Shown piece after piece: positions 1-8,327 of a DNA stretch of 64,000 nt. Every line of letters starts with the position of its first letter. Positions within the stretch are counted from its first letter, which is position 1. The notes below the pieces were generated by a model. It saw only the letters and a program-made list of their open reading frames with translations. It did no database searches and had not been told where the DNA came from. Position numbers and translations under genes: made by a program. This DNA comes from Halomonas caseinilytica. GTDB taxonomy: Bacteria > Pseudomonadota > Gammaproteobacteria > Pseudomonadales > Halomonadaceae. The stretch lies in contig NZ_BDEP01000001.1 in the NCBI RefSeq assembly GCF_001662305.1, forward strand, positions 1 through 64,000, in the 5' to 3' direction.

Positions 1-22
1 CGTCAGGCACTTATACCGAGCC

Positions 23-51
23 CCCCGGCCTCACTGAGGTCGGGGTTTTTT
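23..51 (+). terminator. Rho-independent terminator
   Basis: A 10 bp stem with one G-T wobble (23-32 with 36-45) closes a 3-base loop and is followed by six T residues at 46-51. The T tract shows that it ends a plus-strand transcript from a gene left of the window. Confidence 0.85.
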
Positions 52-98
52 GTGTCGGGTAGCTGGCTGATGGTTAAGTGCCGGTGCCGAGAGGGTGT

Positions 99-512
99 TC
101 AGGTCTCGACTTCGTAGAGTTCGATGGGCGTGCCATCCGGATCGCTGAAAAAGGTGAAGCGAGCCCCGGTGTACTCGTCGATGCGGATAGGCTCGGGGTG
201 GGCGCCGCGGACCTCGAGCAGGGCGACTGAGGTGTCGAGGTCCGTGGTGGCGAGGGCCAGATGGCGGAGCCCGCAGGCCTCGGGGTAACTCGGACGCGGG
301 GGTGGCGACGGGAAGGAAAACAGTTCCAGCTGGATACCACCGGGCAACAGGAGATCGAGCTTGTGGCTGTCGCGCTGTTCGCGATAGGTCTCGTTGATGA
401 CCTCGGCGTCCAGCACTTCCAGGTAGAAGCGCCGGGCACGTGGATAGTCGGCGGTGATCAGGGCGATGTGATGCACGCGGGCGAGCGGCAAGCGGGCAGA
501 GGGCGCGTCCAT
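99..512 (-). CDS. gloA2: VOC-family protein, GloA2/YaeR-like
   Basis: This 137-residue protein has the vicinal-oxygen-chelate fold in two beta-alpha-beta halves. It closely resembles E. coli YaeR/GloA2: a VHHIA start, an LFSFP segment near residue 66, EACGLRH near 79-84 and DPDGTPIELYE at the C-terminus. Likely metal ligands are a His near 15, Glu63, His84 and Glu131. YaeR belongs to the glyoxalase I superfamily, but its substrate is not firmly established. The ATG at 512 starts exactly where the family begins, although the open frame runs further upstream into hisC. It lies 55 bp downstream of hisC on the same strand and may be co-transcribed. Confidence 0.82.
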   Translation of the reverse strand: MDAPSARLPLARVHHIALITADYPRARRFYLEVLDAEVINETYREQRDSHKLDLLLPGGIQLELFSFPSPPPRPSYPEACGLRHLALATTDLDTSVALLEVRGAHPEPIRIDEYTGARFTFFSDPDGTPIELYEVET

Positions 513-567
513 GGGTGTCTCGCGGTCGTGTCGGTGTTGGACGCCCTGATAAAGGGCGCCGGAGGTA

Positions 568-1623
568 TCAGGTGCAGAGCGGTTCCAGTGCTTCGACCAG
601 GCTATCCATCTCGTCTTCGGTGCCGATGGAGATACGCAGATAGTCGCGAAGCGCGTCGGTATTGAAGTGACGAACCAAGATGCCGCGTTCGCGGAGGCCG
701 ACGAAGAGTTGGGCGGCATCGATGTCCGGATGATGGACCAGCAGGAAGTTGGTTCGGGAAGGCAGAACGCGAAAGCCCAGTTCCTCGAGACGTCCTCGTG
801 TGCGTTCCCGGGTGGTGATCACGGCTTCCCGACAGGCTTCGAAATGGTCGTGGTCAGCCAGAGCCGCGATGCCTACGGCACTGGCGAGACTGTCGATGGG
901 GTAGGAATTGAAGGAGTCCTTGACCCGCTCGAGCCCCTCGATCAGTTCCCGCGAGCCGACCGCGTAACCAAGGCGCAGGCCGGCGAGGCTGCGCGATTTG
1001 GAGAAGGTGCCGGTGACCAGTAGGTTGGGGTGATCGGATACCAGAGGAATGGCGCTTTCTCCGCCGAAGTCCGCGTAGGCCTCGTCGATCAGCACCACCG
1101 AGTCGGTAACGCGGGACAAGAGCGTGGCGATGGCCTGGCGCTCGTGCCCATGGCCGGTGGGCGCATTGGGATTGGCAAACACGACGCCGCCGGATTCCTT
1201 GGCGAAAGCCTCCAGATCGACGCGCCACTGCTCATCCAAGGGCAGGGCATGACGCGTGACGCCATACAGCCGGCAGTAGACGGGATAGAAACTGTAGGTG
1301 ATGTCCGGCATTTCCAGCGGTCGGTCGTGACAGAAGAATGCCTGGAAAGCCAGGGCCAGGACTTCATCCGATCCGTTGCCGACGAAGACCTGTTCCGGCT
1401 CGACGCCGACCTCGCGGGCGATGGCCTCGCGCAGGGCGCGGGACTCGGGGTCAGGGTAGCGACGCAGATGATCCACCGGGAACTCGCGCAACGCAGCTTC
1501 GACACCGGGCGCGGGTGGATAGGGATTCTCGTTGGTGTTCAGCTTGATCAAGCGCTCGCGGGGTTGTTCGCCTGGCACGTAAGGCGTCAGCTCCCGTACC
1601 TTGGGGCTCCAGAACTTACTCAT
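568..1623 (-). CDS. hisC: Histidinol-phosphate aminotransferase
   Basis: This cytoplasmic PLP enzyme of histidine biosynthesis converts imidazole-acetol phosphate and glutamate to histidinol phosphate. The 351-residue length fits HisC. It shows the N-terminal NTNENPYPP motif, GNGSDE near 83, NPNAPTG near 151, DEAYADF near 180 and the PLP lysine in TFSKS (Lys209), followed by RSLAGLRLGYAVG. It stands alone, about 18 kb from hisBHAF, as in many gammaproteobacteria whose his genes are dispersed. The first ATG of the frame matches the expected N-terminus. The 289 bp upstream (1624-1912) contain no gene and must hold its promoter and that of the divergent lipoprotein gene; no strong boxes were recognised. 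Confidence 0.95.
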   Translation of the reverse strand: MSKFWSPKVRELTPYVPGEQPRERLIKLNTNENPYPPAPGVEAALREFPVDHLRRYPDPESRALREAIAREVGVEPEQVFVGNGSDEVLALAFQAFFCHDRPLEMPDITYSFYPVYCRLYGVTRHALPLDEQWRVDLEAFAKESGGVVFANPNAPTGHGHERQAIATLLSRVTDSVVLIDEAYADFGGESAIPLVSDHPNLLVTGTFSKSRSLAGLRLGYAVGSRELIEGLERVKDSFNSYPIDSLASAVGIAALADHDHFEACREAVITTRERTRGRLEELGFRVLPSRTNFLLVHHPDIDAAQLFVGLRERGILVRHFNTDALRDYLRISIGTEDEMDSLVEALEPLCT

Positions 1624-1912
1624 CGTTATTCGCTCGGGGTGGAAACACTGGATCGACCATGGTGACCCGCTCGTTGGAACCGCGCAAGCCGGCGTCGTGC
1701 CAGGTGGCTCCGTGTAGGGGCGGTCAGCAAGTCGGGCAGCCTGGTGACGATGCCGTTGCTATGCTGGGTGGTGTTCGAGCATGTCCGTCCGATGGCATCA
1801 TGGCAGTGGAACCTGACGACCTCCAGGCTGTCCGCTGTTGGCACGAGAGGTTATGCTATCGAACAGGTTGCCGTGCATCACGGCGCCATGCCCATTGGTT
1901 AGGAGAACGAAT

Positions 1913-2365
1913 ATGCAAATCAGGACGTTGCTGGCGGGCTCGGCCATGCTCGCCTTGTTGGCGGGTTGTGCGGCGGGCCCTACCGATCAGGGAACCGCCA
2001 AGCCGGAGATGACGAGTACCGAGCAGACGTATCAGGGCACCTTGCCGTGCCGCAACTGTGAAGGGATCGACCTGAACGTCACCATGACGGGAGACGAGCA
2101 GGGCGCGGCCGCCGACCGCACCTTCGATCTGGAGGCCTCCTATCGTGGCCACCCGGAAAATCCGCCCAACGAAACCTACACAGGTAACTGGGAAGTGCTC
2201 GACGGAACGGCCGATGATCCCGAAGCCACCGTCTACGAGCTCACGCCGAACGGCGAAGGTCAGGTCTATTACTTCCTGCGTGTGGATCCACAGACCCTGG
2301 AGTTGATCGATCCGCAGCGTCGCCGCTTCCAGAACAACGAGGTGCTGCGCCTGAAGCGCATGTGA
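1913..2365 (+). CDS. NlpE-like outer membrane lipoprotein
   Basis: This 150-residue protein starts at an ATG preceded by an AGGAGA ribosome site. A hydrophobic signal (MLALLAG) ends in a lipobox with Cys18, so it should be a lipidated periplasmic protein. The mature part carries the NlpE N-terminal signature YQGTLPCRNCEGID, with its CxxC pair, followed by beta-rich sequence and a YYFLRV/NNEVLRLKRM ending. NlpE proteins bind copper and signal envelope stress to Cpx in E. coli. Here only the N-terminal domain is present, so the copper and Cpx links are inference. No residue beyond Cys18 in the signal suggests inner-membrane retention. Confidence 0.78.
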   Translation: MQIRTLLAGSAMLALLAGCAAGPTDQGTAKPEMTSTEQTYQGTLPCRNCEGIDLNVTMTGDEQGAAADRTFDLEASYRGHPENPPNETYTGNWEVLDGTADDPEATVYELTPNGEGQVYYFLRVDPQTLELIDPQRRRFQNNEVLRLKRM

Positions 2366-2459
2366 TGCAACAGGCATCGCGTTGAGACGAGGGGCGGCCA
2401 CGGGGCCGCCCCTTGCGTATGCCCTCCACCGCCAGTCTTCATCCTTCGACGAGTCACCC

Positions 2460-3836
2460 ATGGCCAAAGCCAAGAGCGCTTTCGTCTGCACCGAGTGCGG
2501 CGCTGAATACCGAAAATGGCAGGGGCAGTGCTCCAGCTGCCAGGAATGGAATACCCTGAGCGAGGTGCGGCTCTCCGCAGCCCGTCCCGGAGCCGCTACG
2601 GGCAGTGGTGCGGGTCGAGGGGGCTATGCCGGTGCCGTATCGCGTGAGGTTGTCGAGCTTTCCAACGTCGACCTGAGTGAAGTGCCCCGGCTGACCTCGA
2701 CGTTCGAGGAGTTCGATCGGGTGCTGGGAGGCGGTCTGGTGCCGGGTTCCGCCGTGCTGCTGGGCGGGCATCCCGGGGCCGGCAAGTCGACGCTGCTGCT
2801 GCAGACGGCCTGCAAGCTGGCCCAGCAACGTCGCGTGCTCTATGTCACCGGGGAGGAGTCGCTGTCGCAGGTGGCGATGCGTGCCCATCGCCTCCAGCTT
2901 CCCACCCAGGGCTTGCAGATGCTGGCCGAGACCAGCATCGAGACGATTCTCGGCGTCGCCGAGCGTGAGCGTCCCGAGGTCTTGATCATCGACTCCATCC
3001 AGACGACGCACCTGGAGGATATCGCGTCGGCGCCCGGGGGAGTGGCTCAGGTGCGAGAGTCCGCCGCTGCCCTGACACGATTCGCCAAGCAGTCCAGCAC
3101 GGTGCTCATGCTGGTGGGTCATGTGACCAAGGACGGCACGTTGGCCGGCCCCAAGGTACTCGAGCACATGATCGATGCCTCGCTGTTGCTGGAAGGCGGC
3201 GCGGACTCGCGTTTCCGCACGCTGCGAGGCCAGAAGAACCGCTTCGGTGCGGTCAACGAGCTGGGAGTCTTCGCCATGCTCGAGCATGGCCTCAAGGAGG
3301 TGAAGAATCCCAGCGCCATCTTCCTGTCGCGCAGCGAGGAGCAGGCGCCGGGCAGCCTGGTGATGGTGGTCTGGGAGGGCACTCGGCCGATTCTGGTGGA
3401 AGTGCAGGCGCTGCTCGATGACTCGGCACTGGGCAATCCGCGTCGTGTGGCGGTGGGGCTGGACCAGAACCGCCTGGCCATGCTGCTGGCAGTACTGCAT
3501 CGCCATGGTGGGCTGTTCACCGGCGACCAGGATGTCTTTCTCAACGTGGTCGGCGGGGTCAAGGTACTGGAGACCAGTGCCGATCTGGCGGTGTTGCTGG
3601 CGGTGGTGTCGAGCCTGCAGAGTCGGCCCCTGGCACGCGAGCTGGTGGTGTTCGGCGAAGTCGGCCTGTCCGGCGAGATCCGGCCGGTGCCGAGTGGCCA
3701 GGAGCGTATCGTCGAGGCTGCCAAGCATGGCTTTCGTCGCGCCATCGTGCCCCGCGCCAATGCACCCAAGCAGGCCCCCGAAGGCATGGAGGTCGTCGCG
3801 GTGGACAAGCTGGCCGATGCCCTGGAAGCTCTCTAG
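2460..3836 (+). CDS. radA: DNA repair protein RadA (Sms)
   Basis: This 458-residue RecA-family ATPase and branch-migration helicase processes recombination intermediates. It has an N-terminal zinc finger (Cys10, Cys13, Cys24, Cys27), a Walker A motif GHPGAGKS (103-110), LIIDS as Walker B near 176, the RadA-specific KNRFG motif at 259-263, and a C-terminal Lon-like domain lacking the protease dyad. The ATG at 2460 is chosen because it begins directly before the zinc finger, giving a normal-length protein. The upstream 94 bp after the lipoprotein gene are short and show no terminator with a T tract. selD follows 39 bp later. Confidence 0.96.
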   Translation: MAKAKSAFVCTECGAEYRKWQGQCSSCQEWNTLSEVRLSAARPGAATGSGAGRGGYAGAVSREVVELSNVDLSEVPRLTSTFEEFDRVLGGGLVPGSAVLLGGHPGAGKSTLLLQTACKLAQQRRVLYVTGEESLSQVAMRAHRLQLPTQGLQMLAETSIETILGVAERERPEVLIIDSIQTTHLEDIASAPGGVAQVRESAAALTRFAKQSSTVLMLVGHVTKDGTLAGPKVLEHMIDASLLLEGGADSRFRTLRGQKNRFGAVNELGVFAMLEHGLKEVKNPSAIFLSRSEEQAPGSLVMVVWEGTRPILVEVQALLDDSALGNPRRVAVGLDQNRLAMLLAVLHRHGGLFTGDQDVFLNVVGGVKVLETSADLAVLLAVVSSLQSRPLARELVVFGEVGLSGEIRPVPSGQERIVEAAKHGFRRAIVPRANAPKQAPEGMEVVAVDKLADALEAL

Positions 3837-3875
3837 ACGTTGTAGAATGCCGATAATGAAGCCAAGGAGAACGAG

Positions 3876-4913
3876 ATGAGCGCCATCCGCCTGACCCAGT
3901 ACAGTCACGGTGCCGGCTGTGGCTGCAAGATCGCCCCTGACGTCCTGGACGGCATTCTGGCCAAGGCCGGGCCGGGAGCCTCCCACTCTCGGTTGATCGT
4001 CGGCAACCAGGGTCGCGAGGACGCCGCCGTCTATGACTTGGGTGACGGTCGCGGAATGATCGCCACGACCGATTTCTTCATGCCGATCGTCGATGACCCC
4101 TTCGATTTCGGTCGGATCGCCGCCACCAACGCCATCAGCGATGTCTATGCCATGGGCGGATCGCCGGTGATGGCCCTGGGCATCCTTGGCTGGCCACTGG
4201 ACAAGCTAGGCGCCGACATTGCCGGCGATGTGGTGGGCGGTGCCCAGGCCGTGTGCCGCGAGCTCGGTCTGGCATTGGCCGGCGGGCATTCCATCGACGC
4301 ACCGGAGCCGATCTTCGGGCTGGCGGTCAATGGTCTGGTCGATCTCGAGCACCTCAAGCTCAACAAGGGCGCGCAAGTCGGCGATCTGCTGTACCTGACC
4401 AAGCCGCTCGGCGTGGGCATGCTGACCACCGCGGAAAAACAAGGATTATTGGCGCCGGGCCATCAAGGACTGGCGCGCCAGACGATGCTCGAGACCAACC
4501 GCATCGGCATGGAGCTTGCGCGGATACAGGGCGTGCATGCCATGACCGATGTCACCGGTTTCGGCCTTGCCGGTCACCTGACCGAAATGTGCGATGCCAG
4601 TGATGTCGCTGCACGCATCGATTTCCGGCGCCTGCCGCGCTTGGCCGAGGCCGAGGCCTATCGGCGCCAGGGTGCCGTGCCCGGCGGGACCGGCCGCAAC
4701 CGGGAGGCTTTGGGCAAGGCGCTGCCCGCCATGGATGAGGCCCACTGGCAGTGGTTGTGCGATCCACAGACCTCCGGCGGCCTGTTGCTCTCGGTGCATC
4801 CCTCCTGGGAGGACGATATCGAGCGCGTTGGGCGCTCTCATGGTCTCGAGCTCGAGCCCTTCGGCGAAGTCGGCGCCGCGCGGGGCGAGGCGCGCATAGA
4901 GGTTCGCGGATGA
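3876..4913 (+). CDS. selD: Selenide, water dikinase (selenophosphate synthase)
   Basis: It makes selenophosphate from selenide and ATP, the selenium donor for tRNA 2-selenouridine and selenocysteine. The 345 residues open with TQYSHGAGCGCK. Cys15 and Lys18 correspond to E. coli SelD Cys17 and Lys20, so this is the cysteine rather than the selenocysteine form. The AIR-synthase-like fold is visible in VGNQGREDAAVYDL, DFFMPIVDDPFDFG and DVTGFGLAGHL. An AAGGAGAACGAG ribosome site precedes the ATG. The stop overlaps the start of mnmH (ATGA), implying translational coupling and a role in tRNA selenation. selA and selB are not in this window. Confidence 0.96.
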   Translation: MSAIRLTQYSHGAGCGCKIAPDVLDGILAKAGPGASHSRLIVGNQGREDAAVYDLGDGRGMIATTDFFMPIVDDPFDFGRIAATNAISDVYAMGGSPVMALGILGWPLDKLGADIAGDVVGGAQAVCRELGLALAGGHSIDAPEPIFGLAVNGLVDLEHLKLNKGAQVGDLLYLTKPLGVGMLTTAEKQGLLAPGHQGLARQTMLETNRIGMELARIQGVHAMTDVTGFGLAGHLTEMCDASDVAARIDFRRLPRLAEAEAYRRQGAVPGGTGRNREALGKALPAMDEAHWQWLCDPQTSGGLLLSVHPSWEDDIERVGRSHGLELEPFGEVGAARGEARIEVRG

Positions 4914-6058
4914 GTCCGACACTGGTCGACCCTGATCTCGAGTTGTTGCGCGAGCGGCGCGTCCTGATCGATGTACGCGCGCCGGTGGAATTTCGTCAGG
5001 GAGCGCTGCCGGGTGCGGTCAACCTGCCGTTGATGGATGACGATGAGCGCCATCGGATCGGGATCGAGTACAAGCAGGCCGGCCAGGATGCCGCCATTGC
5101 GCTGGGAGAGCAGCTGGTTGCCGGCAGTGTGCGGGCGGAACGTGTCGATGCCTGGCGGCGCCTGCTGGATCGCCATCCCGATGCGCTGATCTATTGCTTT
5201 CGGGGTGGCCAGCGCTCGCGGATTGCCCAGCAATGGCTCGCCGAGGCCGGGGTCGAACGACCGCGCATCCGTGGCGGCTGGAAGGCCATGCGCCAGGCGC
5301 TGTGCGCGCGGATCGACGCGGCGGCGGAGCAACCGCTGCTGGTGGTCGGTGGCCTGACCGGCTGTGCCAAGACGAGTCTGATCCAGGCGCTGTCATGCGG
5401 ATTGGATCTCGAGGCTTGTGCCCGCCACAAGGGGTCCGCTTTCGGCCGCCATCCGCTGATGGCGCCATCCCAGATCGATTTCGAACATGCCATGGGCCTG
5501 CGCCTGCTGGAGCTGCCGGGGCCGGTCGTGCTGGAAGACGAGTCCCGCCACATCGGCACCGCCAATATCCCCCTGACCTTCTGGCGTGGCATGGAGCGTG
5601 CGCCGCGCATCCGGGTCGAGATGCCCCTGGACTGGCGCCTGCAGCAGATTCACAAGGACTACATCGAGGATCTCTGGACGGTCTACCGCCATCAGTTCGG
5701 CGAGTGGCTTGGCTGGACGCTGATGCGCAAGCAGCTTTCCGGCGCCTTGCAACGCCTGCGCAAGCGGCTGGGCGGCGCCCGGCTGGCCCGACTGCAGCGC
5801 CTGCAGACGCTGGCCTTTCGCGAACATGAGCGAGGCAACAGCCAGGCCCATGAGGCCTGGCTGGCACCACTGTTGACCGAGTATTACGACCCCATGTATC
5901 GCTATCAGCTGGAGAAACACGACGACCAGCATTTCCTGCACGTGGGCGACTGGGACAGTTGCTTGGCGGCGGCGCGGGACTGGATCGAGGAAGCGTCTCG
6001 TGCCGAGCGTTCGTCGTGTGGTCGCTCAGCGGCGAGCGCTGCCCAGCCACTGGGATAA
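4910..6058 (+). CDS. mnmH: tRNA 2-selenouridine synthase MnmH
   Basis: MnmH (YbbB, SelU) replaces sulfur with selenium at the wobble uridine of some tRNAs, through a geranylated intermediate, using selenophosphate from the coupled selD gene. The 382 residues comprise an N-terminal rhodanese domain with catalytic Cys96 in YCFRGGQRS and a C-terminal P-loop domain. The P-loop reads GGLTGCAKTS (147-156), with Ala153 where the Walker A glycine before Lys is usual. RGGWKAMR (121-128) and the C-terminal YDPMYRYQ are family-like. The ATG overlaps the selD stop. Its 3' end overlaps the convergent amidotransferase relic by 33 bp. Confidence 0.93.
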   Translation: MSPTLVDPDLELLRERRVLIDVRAPVEFRQGALPGAVNLPLMDDDERHRIGIEYKQAGQDAAIALGEQLVAGSVRAERVDAWRRLLDRHPDALIYCFRGGQRSRIAQQWLAEAGVERPRIRGGWKAMRQALCARIDAAAEQPLLVVGGLTGCAKTSLIQALSCGLDLEACARHKGSAFGRHPLMAPSQIDFEHAMGLRLLELPGPVVLEDESRHIGTANIPLTFWRGMERAPRIRVEMPLDWRLQQIHKDYIEDLWTVYRHQFGEWLGWTLMRKQLSGALQRLRKRLGGARLARLQRLQTLAFREHERGNSQAHEAWLAPLLTEYYDPMYRYQLEKHDDQHFLHVGDWDSCLAAARDWIEEASRAERSSCGRSAASAAQPLG

Positions 6059-6711
6059 CAGCCGATCCAGCAAGGGAGCCTGGCGATCAAAGCGCCTGGC
6101 GTCGGCCAGCATGGCCTGGCGTGTCTGGAGATAGGGGCCGGTGCCCAGAGACGGCAAGTGATCAAGCATGTCGAGCACGCTGGCGGGGGTGGCCTCCAGG
6201 TGGCAGAGCAGGCCGAGCACGCGGTGGCCATCCCAACTGAAGCCCTGCATGGGGCTTGCCTCGCTGCCGCCGAGCGGCAGGGCATCATCAGGCAGGGCGA
6301 AGATATCGCGGTGCCACATGAAGGCCTCGAAGCGTTCCGGCAGGTCGAAGGGGCTGTCGGGTGCCAGGTCGATGGTGTGCCAGCCGCTTTCGGCATGGGT
6401 GCCTGGCGATACCATGGCGCCGAGGGCCTCGGCGATGCGGCGCGCGCCGTGGCCGAGGCCGAGCAAAGGCTTGCGGCCATTCAGTGCCTGTTCGATCAGC
6501 TTGCGCTCCCGGCGCGGCCAGGCCGCGTTCGCGGGGATCCGGCCTTCCTCGGGGCCATCGAGGATGATCAGGGCATCGCCGTCGGCGAGCCGGGGGGCAG
6601 CTCGCCCTCATGAAGATGGAAAATGGTATGGCTGTATCCCATGCTGTCGAGCCAGTCGGCAATTCGGGCGGGGCCTCGGTGCGGGCCATGCTGGAGGAGG
6701 TGCAGATGCAT
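6026..6711 (-). pseudogene. Class I glutamine amidotransferase-like gene, frameshifted
   Basis: Two frames together encode one GATase-like protein. The N-terminal part starts at 6711 (MHLHLLQHGP, with SD GAGGT) and runs to a stop at 6568. The rest continues in another frame, from about 6590 to the stop at 6026. The switch falls at a run of six G on the plus strand (6592-6597). One extra base there would join ...HEGELPP to RLADGDALIILDGP and give about 228 residues. The nucleophile elbow reads PLLGLGHGARR, so the usual Cys of GxCxG is Gly. The HxE pair (CHLEATP) remains. The protein would therefore be inactive as an amidotransferase even without the frameshift. The shift could also be a sequencing error or slippage site. 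Confidence 0.72.
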
Positions 6712-6757
6712 AGGGACCTCGGCAGTGAGTGAGCAAAGGACGGGAGCGGAAGGGTAC

Positions 6758-7051
6758 ATGAAGCCGGCACTCAAGGAACAGATCCTGACCATCCTGGCCG
6801 AAATTCCGCCGGGGCGCGTGACGACCTACGGCCGCATCGCTGCCATGACCGAAGGTGCCACCCCGCGCATGGTGGCCAGAGCGCTGCGCGAGCTGCCCTC
6901 GGGGCATGACCTCCCCTGGTTTCGGGTGATCACCGCCTCGCGTCGACTGGCCGATCACGGCGGGGCGGATGAACAGCGCCGTCGCTTGATCGATGAGGGT
7001 GTGGCGTTCGACAGCCGGGGGCGAGTGGCCAAGGAGCGCCTCTGGCCTTGA
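6758..7051 (+). CDS. atl: Alkyltransferase-like protein (Atl/YbaZ)
   Basis: This 97-residue protein has the DNA-binding domain of O6-alkylguanine alkyltransferases: IPPGRVTTYGRIAAM and the helix-turn-helix MVARALRELP. The catalytic PCHR motif reads PWFRV, so Trp replaces the methyl-accepting Cys. This marks the Atl family, which binds O6-alkylguanine without repairing it and hands the lesion to nucleotide excision repair. The ATG at 6758 follows a GGAAGG-like ribosome site and leaves 46 bp to the divergent amidotransferase relic. A short gap (25 bp) separates it from the next gene, so they are probably co-transcribed. Confidence 0.9.
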   Translation: MKPALKEQILTILAEIPPGRVTTYGRIAAMTEGATPRMVARALRELPSGHDLPWFRVITASRRLADHGGADEQRRRLIDEGVAFDSRGRVAKERLWP

Positions 7052-7076
7052 AGGCCCCATCACACAAGGAGATTTC

Positions 7077-7667
7077 ATGAGTCAGTCATCTGGCGGTTTC
7101 TTCGATCGACTCCAGGCGTTGCCGTTGCGAGGCCAGCAGGCGTTCATGGCCGCGCTCTGCGAGCGTCTGGTACCCAACTATGCCCTGTATGCCGAGACGA
7201 CCGGTCACGGGGACGTCAAGGCGCTACGGGCCGTGCTCGACCTGGTCTGGGAACGGCTTTCGGTCAAGGACGCGCGCATCGACTTCGATCGGCAGGCGGA
7301 AAAACTGGCCGAGCTGGAGCCGCCGGAGGAGGACGACAGCTTCGGGGCTCGCCGGGCGCTGGAGGCGGTCGTCGCGGTGTCTGCGCTGCTCGATACCCTG
7401 CGCGGTGAGTCGCCGGATTCGGTCCTGGAGGTCAGTCGCACCTCGCGAGGTGGCGTGCGGGCGTTCATCGAGTTGACCGAGGGCGAGGAGGATGCCGGCA
7501 AGCTTGCTGCCCTGACGCGCGAGCATCCGCTGATGCGCGAGGAGAACGACTTCCAGGATGCGGTGCTCGAGGCGGCCCAGGGCCACCTGGACCGCGACGC
7601 CCTCAAGGCTTTGCGCCGACTGGGGCGTAACGAAGGAGTCAGCAATCTGGGCCTGACGACGGACTGA
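7077..7667 (+). CDS. YjaG family protein (DUF416)
   Basis: This 196-residue cytoplasmic protein matches E. coli YjaG along its length: AFMAALCERLVPNYALY near 22, LDLVWERLSVKDARIDFD near 58, a central EAVVAVSALLD helix, and the SNLGL ending. It is mostly helical and acidic with no signal peptide or membrane segment. The family has no established function. The ATG at 7077 has an AAGGAG ribosome site seven bases upstream. Its stop lies 4 bp from the stop of the convergent outer-membrane protein gene. Confidence 0.87.
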   Translation: MSQSSGGFFDRLQALPLRGQQAFMAALCERLVPNYALYAETTGHGDVKALRAVLDLVWERLSVKDARIDFDRQAEKLAELEPPEEDDSFGARRALEAVVAVSALLDTLRGESPDSVLEVSRTSRGGVRAFIELTEGEEDAGKLAALTREHPLMREENDFQDAVLEAAQGHLDRDALKALRRLGRNEGVSNLGLTTD

Positions 7668-7671
7668 GCGC

Positions 7672-8193
7672 TCAGAATCGCAGGCCCGCCGTGATCATCA
7701 TGCCGGCGGCGCCGAACAGTATCAGGTCGCTTTCGACATGTCCCCATCGCATGCCAATGCTGGGAAGCGCGGCTGGGGCGGTTTCCAGATGGTTGAAGGG
7801 AATCTTGTCCCGGTACTCCCCTCTGTATCCGTGCAGTAACCCGGCCGTCAGCTTGGCGCGTATGCTGAAATCGTGATCGAAGTGCCAGAGAGGAAACTGC
7901 CGGCCGAGATAGAGATAGAAGGTCTCTTGAGCGAAGGAGTTCTGGAAATGGGCACCACCGGCCAGCCAGTCATTCGGGGTGTGGAACTCGAGGCCGATCA
8001 GCTCTTGGTGATTGTTGTGTTCGGGGTCAGGGTCGAAATGTCGCGTATACAGGCTGGTTTGCACGAGGACATGGTCCAGCGCCAGCTTGGGAGGCCAGTC
8101 GAGCGACAGGGGCAGGGGATTGGCGTGCGCCTGGCCGGCCAGCAACGCCCATGAGGTGATGATGAGAAGTTTCCCGAACGGGCGATGCGTCAT
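7672..8193 (-). CDS. Small outer membrane beta-barrel protein, function unknown
   Basis: This 173-residue protein has a clear signal peptide (LLIITSWALLAGQAHA) and then alternating hydrophobic strands. It ends in ITAGLRF with the C-terminal Phe typical of outer membrane barrels. Segments such as SLYTRHFDPDPEHNNHQELIG and GLLHGYRGEYRDKIP resemble PagP-like small barrels of Pseudomonas that databases have often mislabelled as sn-glycerol-3-phosphate transporters. There is no evidence for transport. Eight strands would fit the length. No operon partner is evident; it converges with yjaG and lies 134 bp from the metallo-hydrolase gene, which is on the same strand. Confidence 0.68.
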   Translation of the reverse strand: MTHRPFGKLLIITSWALLAGQAHANPLPLSLDWPPKLALDHVLVQTSLYTRHFDPDPEHNNHQELIGLEFHTPNDWLAGGAHFQNSFAQETFYLYLGRQFPLWHFDHDFSIRAKLTAGLLHGYRGEYRDKIPFNHLETAPAALPSIGMRWGHVESDLILFGAAGMMITAGLRF

Positions 8194-8285
8194 GATGCGT
8201 CCAATGGAGTGTATGGTGCATCATGCCTGCCGCGGCCCGCACCGGCAACCGAGCCAGCCTGGTGCCTGGGAGCAGGCACTTCTCG

Positions 8286-8317
8286 AGCAACGGCCTGGGG
8301 TGTCCCGGGCCGTTGCT
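8286..8317. terminator. Hairpin downstream of the metallo-hydrolase gene
   Basis: A perfect 10 bp stem (8286-8295 with 8308-8317) lies 11 bp after the metallo-hydrolase stop. Neither side has a T tract, so termination is likely but not certain. Confidence 0.45.
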
Positions 8318-8327
8318 TCACAGTGAT

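Noticed and set aside
2454..3986. 510-residue minus-strand frame opposite radA
   Set aside because: Antisense shadow of radA with no recognisable domain and low-complexity Gln/His composition.
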